Assembly: GCA_028023455.1 (NCBI GenBank)
Contig: JAQFVV010006313.1
Location: forward strand, 849,519-913,518
Source of the DNA: Epiperipatus broadwayi
Lineage: Eukaryota > Onychophora > Udeonychophora > Euonychophora > Peripatidae
Direction of reading: 5' to 3'
Length of the DNA stretch: 64,000 nucleotides
Every line of letters starts with the position of its first letter. The first letter of the stretch is position 1. The position numbers and the translations under genes are program-made. A model generated the notes under the pieces. The model did not search any database and had not been told where the DNA came from. It worked only from the letters and a program-made list of their open reading frames with translations. Positions 25,139 to 37,150 of the stretch are shown here, in pieces.

Positions 25139-25867
25139 GGAGGGGGATATTAAAATCAATATATATATATATAACTTTTTTGGGTTATATATCATGTATT
25201 ACTTTTGTATTTAAATTATTCTATTCAGAGATATCTTCATTATATATATATATATATACATACACAAAGAGCTTACAGCAATATTTAATAATTTAATAAC
25301 TTTTATATTTTAAATGTATAATTGTAATATGTTTATATTTTATTTTTTTATCATCATATAATTAACATTATCAAAGCATTACCTATATTTATGCTACTTA
25401 AGCGCGTGCATTATTTTGTACTTCTGCAATTATAATTATTTTGGAATTTATTATTTTTTAATTTTTTAATGTATAATATATTTTTTCCCTTATGGATTAA
25501 TAAATTGGTTTGCAAATTTAAAAATACTATACAGTATATCAAAGGCACTATTTATTGCATCTTGCATGTATTTAACATTATATCAATTTATATATATATA
25601 TAATAACATGACATCAAAAATAATTAAAAAGTTTATATTAAATGCCATAAAGTTAAAATTTTAACTCAAAATGTTAATTGATGACATTAATTATCATAGT
25701 AATTATGCATATAACTTTTAAATTTTAGAAAGTTGTAAATAATAACAGCAATAAATTATAAAATATGATATTGGTTCATAATTATTGTTAATGCAAAATG
25801 TAAAATATATATATATGCATATGTATGATCTATAGAAAGTAGTTTAGTTGCTATTAAAGTTAAAAAA
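25139..25867. other. AT-rich intergenic sequence, no feature seen
   Basis: Short (AT)n runs at 25158-25172 and 25240-25257. Nothing else is supported. Confidence 0.5.
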
Positions 25868-25955
25868 AGAACATGCATATGTCTTTATTGTTCGGGAGTT
25901 CATATGCAGTTCGAATGCCAGATCTGTGAGCACTAGCACCAAATGAGGCAGGGCA
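25868..25955 (-). mobile_element. tRNA-derived SINE fragment, family S2
   Basis: On the minus strand GGCATTCGAACTGCATA resembles a B box region and is followed by GAACTCCCGAACAATAAAG and ACATATG. The same tail, slightly changed, occurs at 40161-40210, so this is a dispersed family. The A box is not recognisable in this copy. Confidence 0.5.
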
Positions 25956-26339
25956 TTAAAGTTAGGAAAATAAATAATGCTCAATAGTAAACACTTTCCA
26001 TTACTTTCTACATATATTTTTCCTACTTATATATATATAATATTTTTATTTGATGCCTGTATTTCGAAGTTAGATATGTAATCTTGTAATTGAATATTAA
26101 TAAATACAATAACTTTAAAAAAACTTTTATCCACTTAGTAGTGATTTCAACTTTCCTCATAGTCTTTGTCAACTAACACTTTCAAAGGCTAAGCTTCCCA
26201 CAATTCTGTGATTTTTACGTTTGCTGCTTGTCTGTTTATTAAGTCATGCTTATATTTATATATTAATATAGCTTACTTTATTTTCCTTTTGTTGTTGTTT
26301 CTTTAAAGTTACTGTATTTATTAATATTCAATCACAAGA

Positions 26340-26370
<31 letters not shown>

Positions 26371-26410
26371 AAATCACTGCTAATATATTGTAAATATCAA
26401 ACTTTAAGAT
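25956..26410. other. AT-rich sequence with (AT)n
   Basis: (AT)n at 26345-26368. Nothing else supported. Confidence 0.5.
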
Positions 26411-27178
26411 ATAATTGAAGGGGATTTGAACACACTTTCAAGCTTCTTTCAGTTATCCATTCCATCTTATATAACTAATATACATAACCACACATATGTG
26501 AAAAAGATAAATGAACTCCAATATATGTATTTCATGCTGAGCCGATACTCATCAGTTGGTCCACATCATCATCTCCCACACACGCATATATAGGTAGTGC
26601 TCAATTTATATTAACATAGCAAATCTTCAAACTTTATTGGACAGACTTCAATTTCCTCCACCCTGCAACTCTTCAGCCATACATACCATTGAAAATCTAA
26701 TTATGGAATGCTCAAACCCTTGTCGATGCCAATATATATTAGTATTGATTTATTACAGATTTAGCCTGAATTCAGCTCATTCCTCTGTATATTTAAATGG
26801 ACATGTTAAGGTCCTATGTGTGAGGAGTCAGATTGATTTAAAATCATCATGGGTATGACAACAATATTGACATCAACAAGGGTTTTAGCATTCCATCATC
26901 AGATTTTCAATGTCATGGATGATTGAAGAGTTGGAAGATGGAGGGGATTGAAGTCTGTCCATTAAAGTTTGAAGATTTGCTATCTTAATATAAACTGAGT
27001 ACTGATCATATATGTGTGTGGGAGTTGATGATCTGGACCAACTGATAAGTACTGGTTCAGTATAAAATATGGAGATCATTTACCTTTTTCGCATCTGTGT
27101 GGTCATGTACATCGATTGCATAAGATAGATTGGATAGCTGAAGGGAGCTTGAAAGACTGTGTTCAAATCCCTTTTAAT
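26411..27178. mobile_element. Large fold-back repeat, family A (copy A2)
   Basis: Inverted arms (about 26420-26730 and 26850-27172) share GGGATTTGAACACA at the outer edges and TTGGTCCACATCATC / GATGATCTGGACCAA inside. On the outward-reading strand of the right arm, TGGTCATGTACATCG resembles an A box and GTTCAAATCCC an 11-base B box. Both arms are therefore tRNA-like, arranged with the B boxes at the outside. Open frames inside are not conserved between arms. The element is followed by (TA)n and then by repeat H. Confidence 0.8.
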
Positions 27179-27205
27179 TATATATATATATATTGTTAAA
27201 AGGGG

Positions 27206-27291
27206 GTTGCCTTGACAACAGTTTGAAATTCTTGATTGTTATTGATATTGGGATTGTCTAAGTGTTGACTGGTTTTTAATAATTACTTATA
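27206..27291 (+). repeat. Repeat H (copy 1)
   Basis: Begins GTTGCCTTGACAACAGTTTG and ends near GACTGGTTTTTAATAATTAC. Two further copies lie at 60024-60107 and 60542-60625. It sits immediately beyond the right end of fold-back A2. Confidence 0.8.
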
Positions 27292-29360
27292 TATATGCAT
27301 GAACATACATAAGTGTATTAATTATTGCATTATATGTAAATATAGTAAATATGTACATATTTTCTGAGTTTGAAACTTTATTTCTGATAAAGATATATAA
27401 ACAATGAGAATTATAATAAATTGTTTTATTTTGATGTGAATTAAAGAAGTATACACATAATAACCAAACTACATCGTAACATAAAAAACAGAAAATAAAA
27501 AAAGCTCAGAGATAAAAATATATAATTTTTAAAATCATAGTAGGGGATAGAAAAACTATTATTAATTTAATTATGCCATCATTTCACAATTTTGACAAGG
27601 CCTAGTATTATAAAGAATAGGCATTATTATTCTCCTATGATACAGAAAATATTTAAGCACATCACAACTTTAATAATAAAGCTTTTAACTGATGATAAAT
27701 AAATCCTACTGAAATGAAATAGTAAAATAAATATATGTATGTATGTATATATATACTGAATATTATTACATTAATTTTTTAACATTTATGCATCCTAATA
27801 ATGCTAAGGGATTTCTTTAAATAAAGAAAGACGAGGAAATAAGATTTACAAAATATCTAATTGATTAGAAATTGAGTGTTGTCTTTTTGTTGTTATTGTT
27901 ATGCATAAAGTTCTAGATAAAATATAATAAGTAAATCAAATGAAGTTGAATAAAGAATTTCTCAAAAACAACAGTCAATGTTATAATATAGTAATGCTTG
28001 TCAAAAGTCTATAAATATATAAAATAAATATAATGTCATGTGAAATTTATCAAATGTATTTTAAATAATAATTGAACTGCCCTCTAGGTGCCATGTTTAA
28101 TAACTTTATATATGTGTTAAATAAAAGTAAATAAACCAAGTATACTTTTGACATGGTTATTTTATTGAGAATCTATGGGCCCATTTTTTTTGTTAATTTG
28201 AATACTGTTTGCTCTTTGGTTTATTATATATTCATTTTGTGTGATAAACCACACCTCTTTGATCTTGTTTTTTTTATTGTTTCTCTCTTCACACATTATT
28301 TTATAATACTAGGATCAATCTCTTTCATGGTTGTAAAATTTGGATGCATTAGTTGCATCTGTTTTGGCTTTTTTGTTATAGTATTTTCATACTATTATTA
28401 ATAATGACAGACGATCAAAATATTGAGTGTGTGTGTGATCGCATCTACTATTAAAATCAAACATTATATAAGCAAGAAGAATTGTAATTAAAAATGTATA
28501 TGACCTTATGATGATGTGAATTAAAGATCAGAAAGTAAGTTTATAAAATATCGGAAATATACAAAGTTCAGAAATTAAAAAATACATAACTTCTAAATTT
28601 AAAAAGATGTTGGAGTTGTTAACAATAGTGTAATATTAACCTCTTTGTTTTTTTTAATAATTCTTCAGAAGAAAGAAAACCTATAGGTTCTACATTCCAA
28701 TGATTAAATAAAAAGAAAAATATGGAGTATAAATATAATCTTAATTTATCGCGCTTTAATTTGACATTAATTCAACAATTTCAATTAATAAAATAAATCA
28801 ATGACGTATTCATAATCTAATTCTTAGGGTGTTAAAATTTTCAATAATTTTTTTTTAATACAAGAAAAATAGAAATCTAGCATTGAAATTTGTAAAATTT
28901 TCAAAATAATGTTCAGATTAGATTTTTTATTGGCGTATTTGTATTAGTCTTTTTTCTCTTTACAATTAATTTTTTATTTGCATTTTTAAATCATATTTGA
29001 AATAAAAGAATAATATAACTAATAGTAAATTACATTTTCTTAATACGATGTTACATAAATTGGTTTAAAAAATATGCTCTGATAAACATATTGTATGTGT
29101 TTCTAATTAATTTCTTATTCCATCATTAATCAATAGTTTCAATGCTTTGTACAATGTATGATTAAATTAAAAATATATGAGAAAATTTGGTCCTTGTGAG
29201 TTTTCCAGTAAACCAAGATGGCAGCCTGTATTTTTGATAAATATACAGTTTCAGGGCCCCAAAAAATGTTTACAAAAAAATACCTGCTAAGAAACATATT
29301 TAATATTACATTTTATTTTTTATTACTGTTATTTAAAAAAAAAGTATCATTGTAGAAATT
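27292..29360. other. Long AT-rich stretch without recognisable genes
   Basis: No supported feature. An 82-codon hydrophobic frame at 28153-28401 is Phe/Ile/Val rich and resembles translated T-rich DNA more than a membrane protein. ACCAAGATGGCAGCC at 29212 matches a YY1-type motif but stands alone. Confidence 0.5.
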
Positions 29361-29420
29361 GTCAAGCATTGGTGGCAGAATGGTTCCCAGCCGACGCTTT
29401 GACATATAAAAAAAAATATT
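29361..29420 (+). mobile_element. tRNA-derived SINE, family S1, internally deleted copy
   Basis: Starts GTCAAGCATTGGTGGCAGA and ends CCGACGCTTTGACATAT followed by an A-rich tail. The middle (D arm to B box) is deleted relative to the copy at 56736-56836. Confidence 0.75.
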
Positions 29421-30169
29421 AACAAAAAAATGAATATATATATATAAATACAATATTTACACTTTATTCCTGTTGACAACATGAAATTACATCATGACTA
29501 TTAATGCACATTTTTGGGAGGGCAGGATCCTGTACTTAGGAAACAGTTCACTGCATCACATTCTGTGACAGGAAGATCCCAAATTTTTATCAAAAAAATT
29601 TTCTGACGAAAAGAAACACACTAAATTAAAACAGAGTACTTCAATGTTAAGAGCATCTCATTGCTTCCCACATTATAATGTAAGTAAAAAAAATTGAAAT
29701 GAAACTTCTTAATAAAATTTATCAGAATTTTTTTTTTTAATTTAATGATCAATTTAGTAGCTTTGTTTTAATTTAAAAATTAATATATCTTTGGTACATT
29801 ATAGGCTCTCAAACCTGTACATTTATTAAAAAGTACAACCTGCCATCATGCTTTACAGAAACACTCACAAACACTGAAATTTTTTATACAAAAATTTATA
29901 TATATATATAATTATATTTTCTTGAAATCGGTCATTTAATTCATCATCTTTAATTTTATTTAATTTATAAATTGTTTCTAAAGCAACAAACAAAATTTAA
30001 AAACTTATTCATAAAAATAATAAATATAATGGTAATTAAATGTTATATACAGTCTTCAATCTGCAGAAGTACTTTTGGTTAATTCCTTAACCTTCCTCAA
30101 CTAGCTCTTAAATTGAAAAAAACATATCAGAAACAGATGTCATCAAATCAAATCCCATGAATCCCAAAT
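29421..30169. other. AT-rich intergenic sequence, no feature seen
   Basis: Nothing supported. This stretch lies downstream of the minus-strand PLE relic, and no hammerhead-like core was found in it. Confidence 0.5.
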
Positions 30170-30720
30170 TTAAACATTAGCAGCTTGTCTATTAATTGCA
30201 TTCATTTTATTTATATTTATTAAAATCACCTCATTAATTTTTCTTTTATTATGGTTTCTCTCTTTGTGAAGAATTTTAACATTTCCAATATCAAACATAA
30301 ATTTGTATTTACATGTTCTTTCATGATCCAATAAAACTGAAGCAGTCATTAAATCATTTTTATTTTTACTTTTCACATGCTTGTATAACATAATCTTTGC
30401 ACAATACTGCACCTTGTTTCACCTATATATGATAACATACATCCACAAAAAATTTGATACACAACATTACTTTTCTGTTTGAGAAGTATGACATTTTTAG
30501 AATTATTCACTAACTTATTAATGGTATTTGTAACACAAACAATGAAACATTAAACACATCCTTAATTATATCCTTAAAAAATTTTATTTGAGCAATTGAA
30601 ATATATGGAATAGATATCCATTTTTTATTATCAATCTTCAACACCTTTAACTCATTATAACACTTTTTAAATTGATATAAATATTGTTTAACAGACATTT
30701 TATTTGTACAACTAGATCCC
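30170..30720 (-). mobile_element. Penelope-like element relic with GIY-YIG endonuclease
   Basis: Minus-strand remains of a PLE ORF. From about 30640 ISIPYISIAQIKFF corresponds to the linker between RT and endonuclease. KQKSNVVYQIFCGCMLSYIG (30475-30424) contains the GIY-YIG signature (VVYQI and SYIGET, with the C-x-C between them). A frameshift near 30380 leads to LYKHVKSKNKNDLMTA, then KFMFDIGNVKILHKERN and KINEVI, the conserved PLE tail, with the final INRQ near 30185. At least two frame changes disable it. Recognisable RT motifs upstream of 30720 were not found. It is clearly more complete over the endonuclease than the relic at 24852-25138. Confidence 0.85.
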
Positions 30721-31036
30721 TATTTAAAGTTGCTTTAACTGAGTTGTCTAATGGTTTAGATTGTTGTAATTTTCATTTTGTATATCAACAATCTATATGA
30801 ATTTTTTTGCAGAATTTTTTTCTTAATTTCCTATATATAACTCCAAAAACTTGAATATTAATACCTGTTTAATTGCAATCTGCATAAAAAATTGAGTATT
30901 TTTTAATCTTTTTGTGAGAATATCTTCTCTTTAAGATTTTATGCTGCATAAAAAAAAAACTAATATATTTCTATGAAGAATTGTTATCAAATCTATTATA
31001 TTTTTATTCAGAATTTTGTTACATAACTATGTAGAA

Positions 31037-31223
31037 CAGTAGCTCTCAACCTGCCTAATGCTGCAACCCTTTAATACAGTTCCTTATGTTGGGGTAGCCC
31101 CCAACCTTTAATTTTGTTACTGTTATGAATCTAAAATATGTGTTTTCCAATGGTCTAGGCAACCCCTGTGGAATGGTTGTTCGACCATCAAAGGGATCAT
31201 GACCCACAGGTTGAGAACCACTG
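31037..31223. mobile_element. 187-bp hAT MITE resembling SPIN/Charlie elements
   Basis: Terminal inverted repeats CAGTAGCTCTCAACCTG and CAGGTTGAGAACCACTG (right end as read on the plus strand) are flanked by an 8-bp duplication with one mismatch: ATGTAGAA at 31029-31036 and ATCTAGAA at 31224-31231. These are hAT hallmarks. The interior includes AATACAGTTCCTTATGTTGG, TTACTGTTATGAATCTAAAA, GTTTTCCAATGGTCTAGGCA and TTCGACCATCAAAGGGATCA. Together these follow, from memory, the order of sequence in non-autonomous SPIN/OposCharlie (hAT-Charlie) elements, here in reverse orientation. No transposase is present. The hAT call is firm; the family match needs alignment. Confidence 0.85.
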
Positions 31224-31457
31224 ATCTAGAATAAATCACATTATTTTGGAAATTGAGTACCTAAAAAATTATTAGAATTTGGAGTCTAATTAAATGATAT
31301 TATATGATTTGTGAGGCTTCTCTGATTGGTAATATTATTTCATCGAAGTCTAAAGTGAACATACCAAATTAAATATTGGACAGCATAAGAAAATACTTAA
31401 ATGATAAATGAGAGTAAAAAGATCAAGAGAATTACTTTTTAAAATAATTGAAACAAC

Positions 31458-31652
31458 AGTAGCGAACTCTTCGTACAGTAGTGACACCCAGTGCAAATCT
31501 TAGTAATCAAATAGATGCAACAAGGTTTGTGCATAAAATCCTTATCTAGTGCATACTCATCCAATATTCTCAGATTAGCTTTTAACTTATGGTTTTTATC
31601 AGTGTGAAGCCTTGGAGATGAGAACACTGTACCTAGATCTTAGGGTCTGTTC
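31458..31652 (+). mobile_element. Palindromic repeat family B, single arm (copy B2)
   Basis: Contains degenerate versions of the family B blocks in order: CTCTTCGTACAGTAGTGACA, GTTTGTGCATAAAATCC, CTCATCCAATATTCTCAG and CACTGTACCTAGATCTTAGG. The second arm is missing. Confidence 0.75.
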
Positions 31653-34329
31653 ATGTAATGTTTTGGTGTTTTTAAAAAATGATTGATTAACATCAGGAAT
31701 AATTTAAGAAAACTGACATATAAAAAACTGAAGGAAAATATAGGCAAAAAAAAATTGGTTCACTATACTAAAGAAAAAAAAAGAGATCATTATCTTTTAA
31801 CTTTGTTAAAAAAAATTTCAGATTTCTAATAAACATCTCACACACATACACAAAGAAAACATAGAAATTTAATTACAGTTTTTAAACAAAATATTACCTT
31901 CATATATTACAAAGTGTAAATAGTTTTTCTAAAAATGAAAATAGTTTTGACAATTTATTAAAATTAAACCTTTCATTCTTGCTAAATTAGATCCTCATTA
32001 AAAAAATAATTATGAATTATTTTAATCAAATAATTTTCTGGGGAATAAAATTCTCTCTGTGATCCATAGTGAAAAAGTTTTTTTTTCCTGCTAAATTATT
32101 ATCTTTGTACTATTTCTGGAAATACATCTATTTAAAATACTATAGATCTTGCTGTAGAGTAATGGTAGTGTGTCATGTTAGTGTTGGAGTGAATGTTTTT
32201 GCATCAATTTTAGTTATAATACCTTTAGTGCCACAATTTCTTACAATGTCTCAAATAATAAAATCATTTAATTATTATCATTACTAAGATTCTTGTTGTA
32301 TTTTCAATTGTGTAGATCTGGATTTAAGTATAATTTCCTTTAGAAAAAAAGACTTTATTTTGTACATAAAATCTCTAAATGTTTGTCCGTAACACTGTTA
32401 TGTAAACATTTCTTCATTAGAGAGTGTATTTTTCAAGGAAAAAATTATTTATTTATTCTGCTATTAATAATCTGTAATTTTTTTTACAAAGCATTGTATG
32501 CCAAGAAAGTAATTTTTTTATATATTTAAGAGCCTTAATTTGATTATGAGCATTTTACTCAAAGCAAGTGATTCCACAAAGCAAAAAAAAATTGTTGAAG
32601 CAAAATAACAGCTTCCCATAGACTGTGTACATTTCCCAGCGAATAATTCCCCAAAGCAATAAAAAATTTTGTTTAATTTACATTAATTTTTAAAAAAAAT
32701 AGTTAAAGCAACCAATTAAAAAAACTATAGCAAAAACCTCCACAGTAATACCATACATTATTTAAATTTGTTAAACCTACCAATTAAAAAAACTGTTACA
32801 AAAACGATGGCTTTTTCATAGACGAGATACATTTCTGATAGGTATATATTAGTTATAAATTTAATGTCTCCAATAACTATCTTTATTATGTATACCAAGA
32901 CGTTAAAGATTGAGAAATTATAAAAACTTTAAATTCTATATATGTTGAACTTGTATTAACAATAAACGACGATAACAATATAATATTATGTCACAATTTC
33001 AATTTACCGCCACTATTTAAATATTTTTCTTTTTGAATTTTTTTTAAACATTGAAATATAAATTGTTTTAATGCATTCAGAAATGACAGAGAATTACGGC
33101 TGTCATTGGATATTAAATATTTTATTTGAAAAATATGTCAGTTAAATAACAAAAATTAAAAAAAAAAAGATAAAAAAATAAAAGAAGCGATAGATTTATC
33201 TACAGTAAAAACCCAACAGATTTTTATGACAGAAAAAAAGATTATCGAGTTATGATTCCTACTGATATGAACAATTATACCTGACATCAGATATCACTTT
33301 ATGAAACAAAATAGCATTTTAAAATTATAAATATTGAAACACAGAATCTTAAGGTAATAATAAATGTCTGATAGAATTAAGAAAAATGTTTATTTTTTAT
33401 AAGACATTTTCAAGAGAAAAAAATATGTGCTTAAATGTAATAAAATGAAGTTTACATACAAAAACTGTTGATGTTATTAATGATTTTATAATAACAAACT
33501 GTTTTAACTAAAAGAAAAAATAAAAGTAAATAAAAGAAAGAAAATAAAAGTACTTTTCACACTGAAAAACTTTCTTGCAAAACCAACACATTTACTTGTC
33601 ACACCTACAACCTAGGTTCAAATTCAACACGGAAACCTTTGAATTTTTTTCAATAAGATTGTTTTTATGTAGAAAATAGATATATAGCTATTTTTAGATT
33701 GATATGAAGTAGGGATAAAAAATTCCTTAAATTTTCACCAATAAGAAATTGGCAAATATATCGAACTTCTAAATTTCTTTGATAATAATGTTTGTTTGAG
33801 CTATTGAATATAAAAGTGTAACTTTTTTAGTATTATTTTAGAACTTAAACGAATAATTAGATATTACTTTTAAAGACTAAAGCAAAAAAAAAAAATTACA
33901 AAAAACTTTATATCGCTGAACAAATTTTAGAGAGAGGCAATTAATAAAAATATACCTTCTACTCCATCCATTTCCAGTTTGATAGAAGATATGAACAATG
34001 AAGAGAAATATAGAATCCTGTCAAAAATAGACTGGAATGTTTTTTTAAAAAAACTTTGAAAATTATTCATAAAATCAACTTCATGTTTTAATCAGAGTTT
34101 TAATCATAGCCATTTAGTTTTTTTCTGAGATAGAAATGGCAAACATTTACCCATAACCAACCAATGGTACTCATTTGATCATAATACTGTATTGCCAACT
34201 TACTTTTATTCTTCCTTTTTTTAGATTAACACCTCAATATAATATTTAAAGAATATAAGAATATTGCCAAGGACAGGATTAAAAAAATTTAATCAGGAAA
34301 ATTGATTGTGTGACTAAATCTTTTAAAAC
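31653..34329. other. Long AT-rich stretch without recognisable genes
   Basis: No coding or mobile-element signal. At 33605-33640 GGTTCAAATTC resembles a B box, without a convincing A box. The word AACCACCAATTAAAAAAACT recurs in variant form near 32708 and 32778 (ACCAATTAAAAAAACT), a short local duplication. Confidence 0.5.
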
Positions 34330-34418
34330 AGGCAAAAACTCTCCATACAGTAGTACCACTTAGTGCAAGCCAGAGTGAGCAATCATAAGAAATGATGATC
34401 ATGTGATGTTTGTTAGTT
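34330..34418 (+). mobile_element. Palindromic repeat family B, single arm (copy B3)
   Basis: Begins CAGGCAAAAACTCTCCATAC, continues TAGTGCAAGCCAGAGT and ends with GATCATGTGATGTT, joining features of the longer (B4) and shorter (B1) versions of the family. Confidence 0.75.
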
Positions 34419-34833
34419 TAAAATCTTTTAACTCAGTGTTTTACTGTAGAATGTCTCATATCCAAGAAGCTTTTGATGATATTACTTTTATTCAAAATCT
34501 GTATCCATTCCAAATAATTTAAGCATGAAAATAACCTTAATATTTCTTATTATATTTTCAGATATGCATGAAATGTTGCTCCTAAAGATAAAAAAAGAAA
34601 ATTTAATCAAGAAATCAATTGTGTAAGCTTGTAGTTAAGACCTGTAGAAGTCTCTACTATTCATTTTTATGTGCACATTCTTGAGGTAAATATTACTCAA
34701 GAATACAATGCAATGTTAATTAAATGCAGATTGTACTAAACAGTTGTGTTTTGTGTCACACATGTCAAAGATTCATAAGTATAGTTCTGTTATATGTAAA
34801 CATGTACTTAAACAATACTAAATCTGTTGCACA

Positions 34834-34934
34834 AAGTCAAGCACTGGTGGTCAAGTAGTTAGCACAGCTGCCTTACAAACAGTTGTCCTGAGGCTCGCTA
34901 GCCGGCCAACGCTTTGACACATTAAAAAAATAAA
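34834..34934 (+). mobile_element. tRNA-derived SINE, family S1, with target-site duplication
   Basis: The body reads GTCAAGCACTGGTGGTCAAG, CACAGCTGCCTTACAAAC and CGGCCAACGCTTTGACACAT, then an A-rich tail. Flanking AAATCTGTTGCACA (34820-34833) and AAATCTGTTGGACA (34935-34948) form a 14-bp duplication with one mismatch, indicating LINE-mediated insertion. Confidence 0.85.
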
Positions 34935-35224
34935 AAATCTGTTGGACATGTATCACTGTTGCAATGAGAATGAAAAAGTTGATAGGATGCTAAACCAGCA
35001 CAATATCTGTGCCAAATGTATCAATTTTAAATCATAGATATTGTTTCTAATGTATCAATCCAACTTTCAAGATGATAATATGAATTGCCATTAATACATT
35101 ATCCTGAATACATCTTCAAATTCCAAAGCTTCTAAGCATATTTTAATCCTATCTAATAAAGCTACTGATTATAACCAGTTTAATTAGATGATTATAAACT
35201 ATTACAATCATAAACAAAGACTAT

Positions 35225-35574
35225 AAGTAGTCAAAATAAGAGTCATAGATCAATTTATAGATCACATGACCCTATCTCTTAAGCTTGTAAGTTATAACAG
35301 TGAGGATTGCCAATTCCTCTACAAGCTTTATGATAAATGCTTAGCCAGCCCCCCAAAACCCACATTGTTTGCCTCCTTCGCCCCCCCTGAGGGGGGTTGA
35401 GGGGTGTTTCAGTGTGTCAGGGTAACCTACCCTGACACCTCTCTGAGGAGTGCCAAAGCATGAAACCATGGTCAGGGGTTTGGGGAAGGGTTCCTGACAG
35501 AGATATTTTAAGTGCTGTCTATGGCTAAGCATTTATCATAAAGCTTGTAGAGGAATGGGCAATTCTCACTGTTT
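35225..35574. mobile_element. GC-rich fold-back element with 15-bp flanking repeats
   Basis: The 15-bp repeat ATAAACAAAGACTAT occurs at 35210-35224 and 35575-35589, a likely target-site duplication. Inside, inverted arms of about 55 bp (around 35291-35347 and 35521-35579) share CTCTACAAGCTTTATGATAA and ATGCTTAGCCA. The core (35347-35500) is unusually GC-rich for this window and has nested hairpins, CCCCCCTGAGGGGGG and TGTCAGGGTAACCTACCCTG plus ACA. A 63-codon minus frame over it mirrors the palindromes and is not credible as a gene. Confidence 0.7.
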
Positions 35575-35879
35575 ATAAACAAAGACTATTTTATATCTCA
35601 AACATCTGAATTCCATCATCTAGAGAATTGCTTTTATTGTGGTCGCACATATCTATGCACATATCTTTCTGGATATGTTAACCTTCACAAACAAATTTCT
35701 GGTAACTATGTCATTGATAATTCAAAAAAATCAATCTTTACAAATAGAAATTTTATATTTTACTGTAACTCAATTAAAGGTTGTTATAAAATATTAAAAG
35801 GAAGGACAAATTTTGTAAAATAATTCAAATTTTTTAAAGTTTTATTCAGTGACATTTATACTATATTTATATTTATACT

Positions 35880-35920
35880 GAGGATGCCAGTAGAAGAAAC
35901 TGGTCTGATGTTGGGGGTAT
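35880..35920 (+). other. Possible degenerate PLE-type hairpin
   Basis: CTGAGGATGCCAGTAGAAGA is followed by AACTGG and GATGTTGGGG. The CCAGT/ACTGG stem after CTGAGGA resembles the PLE hairpins at 16.6 and 45.8 kb, but the GAAAC box is absent. Confidence 0.3.
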
Positions 35921-37150
35921 TGTACAAAGCTTGCTAAGAATTTGTTTTGCTAGCTCTATATATAACATTTATAAACACAAGCTTATTAAATTAGGTCATG
36001 TGACATCTGACTCGATTTTTTTTTTTTGTAATATTATATTATAATAAAAAGTAAGCATTATATCACTAAATTGTCTTCACTTACTAAAAAAAAAATTATA
36101 TATTACATTAAGAACCTTATTAATCCACTTCACAGAGTTGCTATTTTTTATTAACCCAAATGCTGAACTTAGAAATCACAAATCATTTTAATAAAAAAAA
36201 AAAACTTCTCTAGTTAGTTTATTCTTTATCATCTAAATATAACCTGTCAAAGCTAAAATTTGGGTTTATTCTTCACAACATGTAAAGATAATTTCCACAG
36301 ATATCTGGAAATTGTAACTGTTCTCATCCATATAAATAAATTCTCACTTCTGTTCTACATTCATCTAACTCGTGAATATTTTCAATGTCACCACTAAATT
36401 GTTTGATTGTCATTTTGTTTTTTGCCAGTACATTTATTCCTAGTTGTTAAATGTATTTTTAGTCTAACAGTTTTTAAATCATCATAATTCTTGATAGTCT
36501 CTGGCATATCTAATGTAGAGGTCCTTTCCCTTTTGACATAGATCTTAAATATGATCAGATGTCAAATGTTCTTGGTGAAGTTGATCATAATTTTTTATAC
36601 TCAACTTTTTTTCTTTAGTATATACCCAAATAAATTGAAAATGAAGTGCATCATCTGCTAATTTTGTGACCCTGTCTTCAATTTTGGATGGGTAGCATTA
36701 AAAATTTATTTAGTCATAAACAAGCTTTCCCCCTCAAATCTCTTAGCCAACCACATTAGTAATCAGTAAATAGATCTTCTGGCTATTCTATTGGTTGCTA
36801 TATGTTAATACCAGGGAAATCTGAGCTGGTTACATAATGATTAGCCTATTGACTATAAAAGCAAAAAATATATAAATGTGATAAAAAGTGGCCTTCATTA
36901 ATTGGCAGAAGGTCATCCTAATGATCACTGGACCCATTGTATATTATTTATTTTGGCACAATGTTTTTTTGGAGTTTATATTATCATAAGAAAACTATAA
37001 AAAAACAATCTAGTGATAAAGTTATACATCAAAAAGAATGAAACTAAAGAGACCTTCAAACTAAAGTACATTTATAAAGGTAGTAATATTATGCAATATG
37101 TATAGGCCATTCTTTTTATGAATACTTTTGTATTGTATATAGATCCAAAG
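35921..37150. other. AT-rich intergenic sequence, no feature seen
   Basis: Nothing supported on either strand. Confidence 0.5.

Noticed and set aside
26637-27079. Open frames on both strands of the fold-back A2
   Set aside because: They mirror the inverted arms, are not conserved in copy A1, and match no transposase.
28153-28401. 82-codon hydrophobic frame that could suggest a membrane protein
   Set aside because: T-rich DNA gives Phe, Leu, Ile and Val by default; no start context, splice partner or family likeness.
33600-33645. B-box-like GGTTCAAATTC, possible SINE
   Set aside because: No A box at the proper distance and no second copy of the flanks in the window.
35341-35532. 63-codon Gly/Pro-rich minus frame
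   Set aside because: Produced by the nested GC-rich palindromes of the fold-back element.
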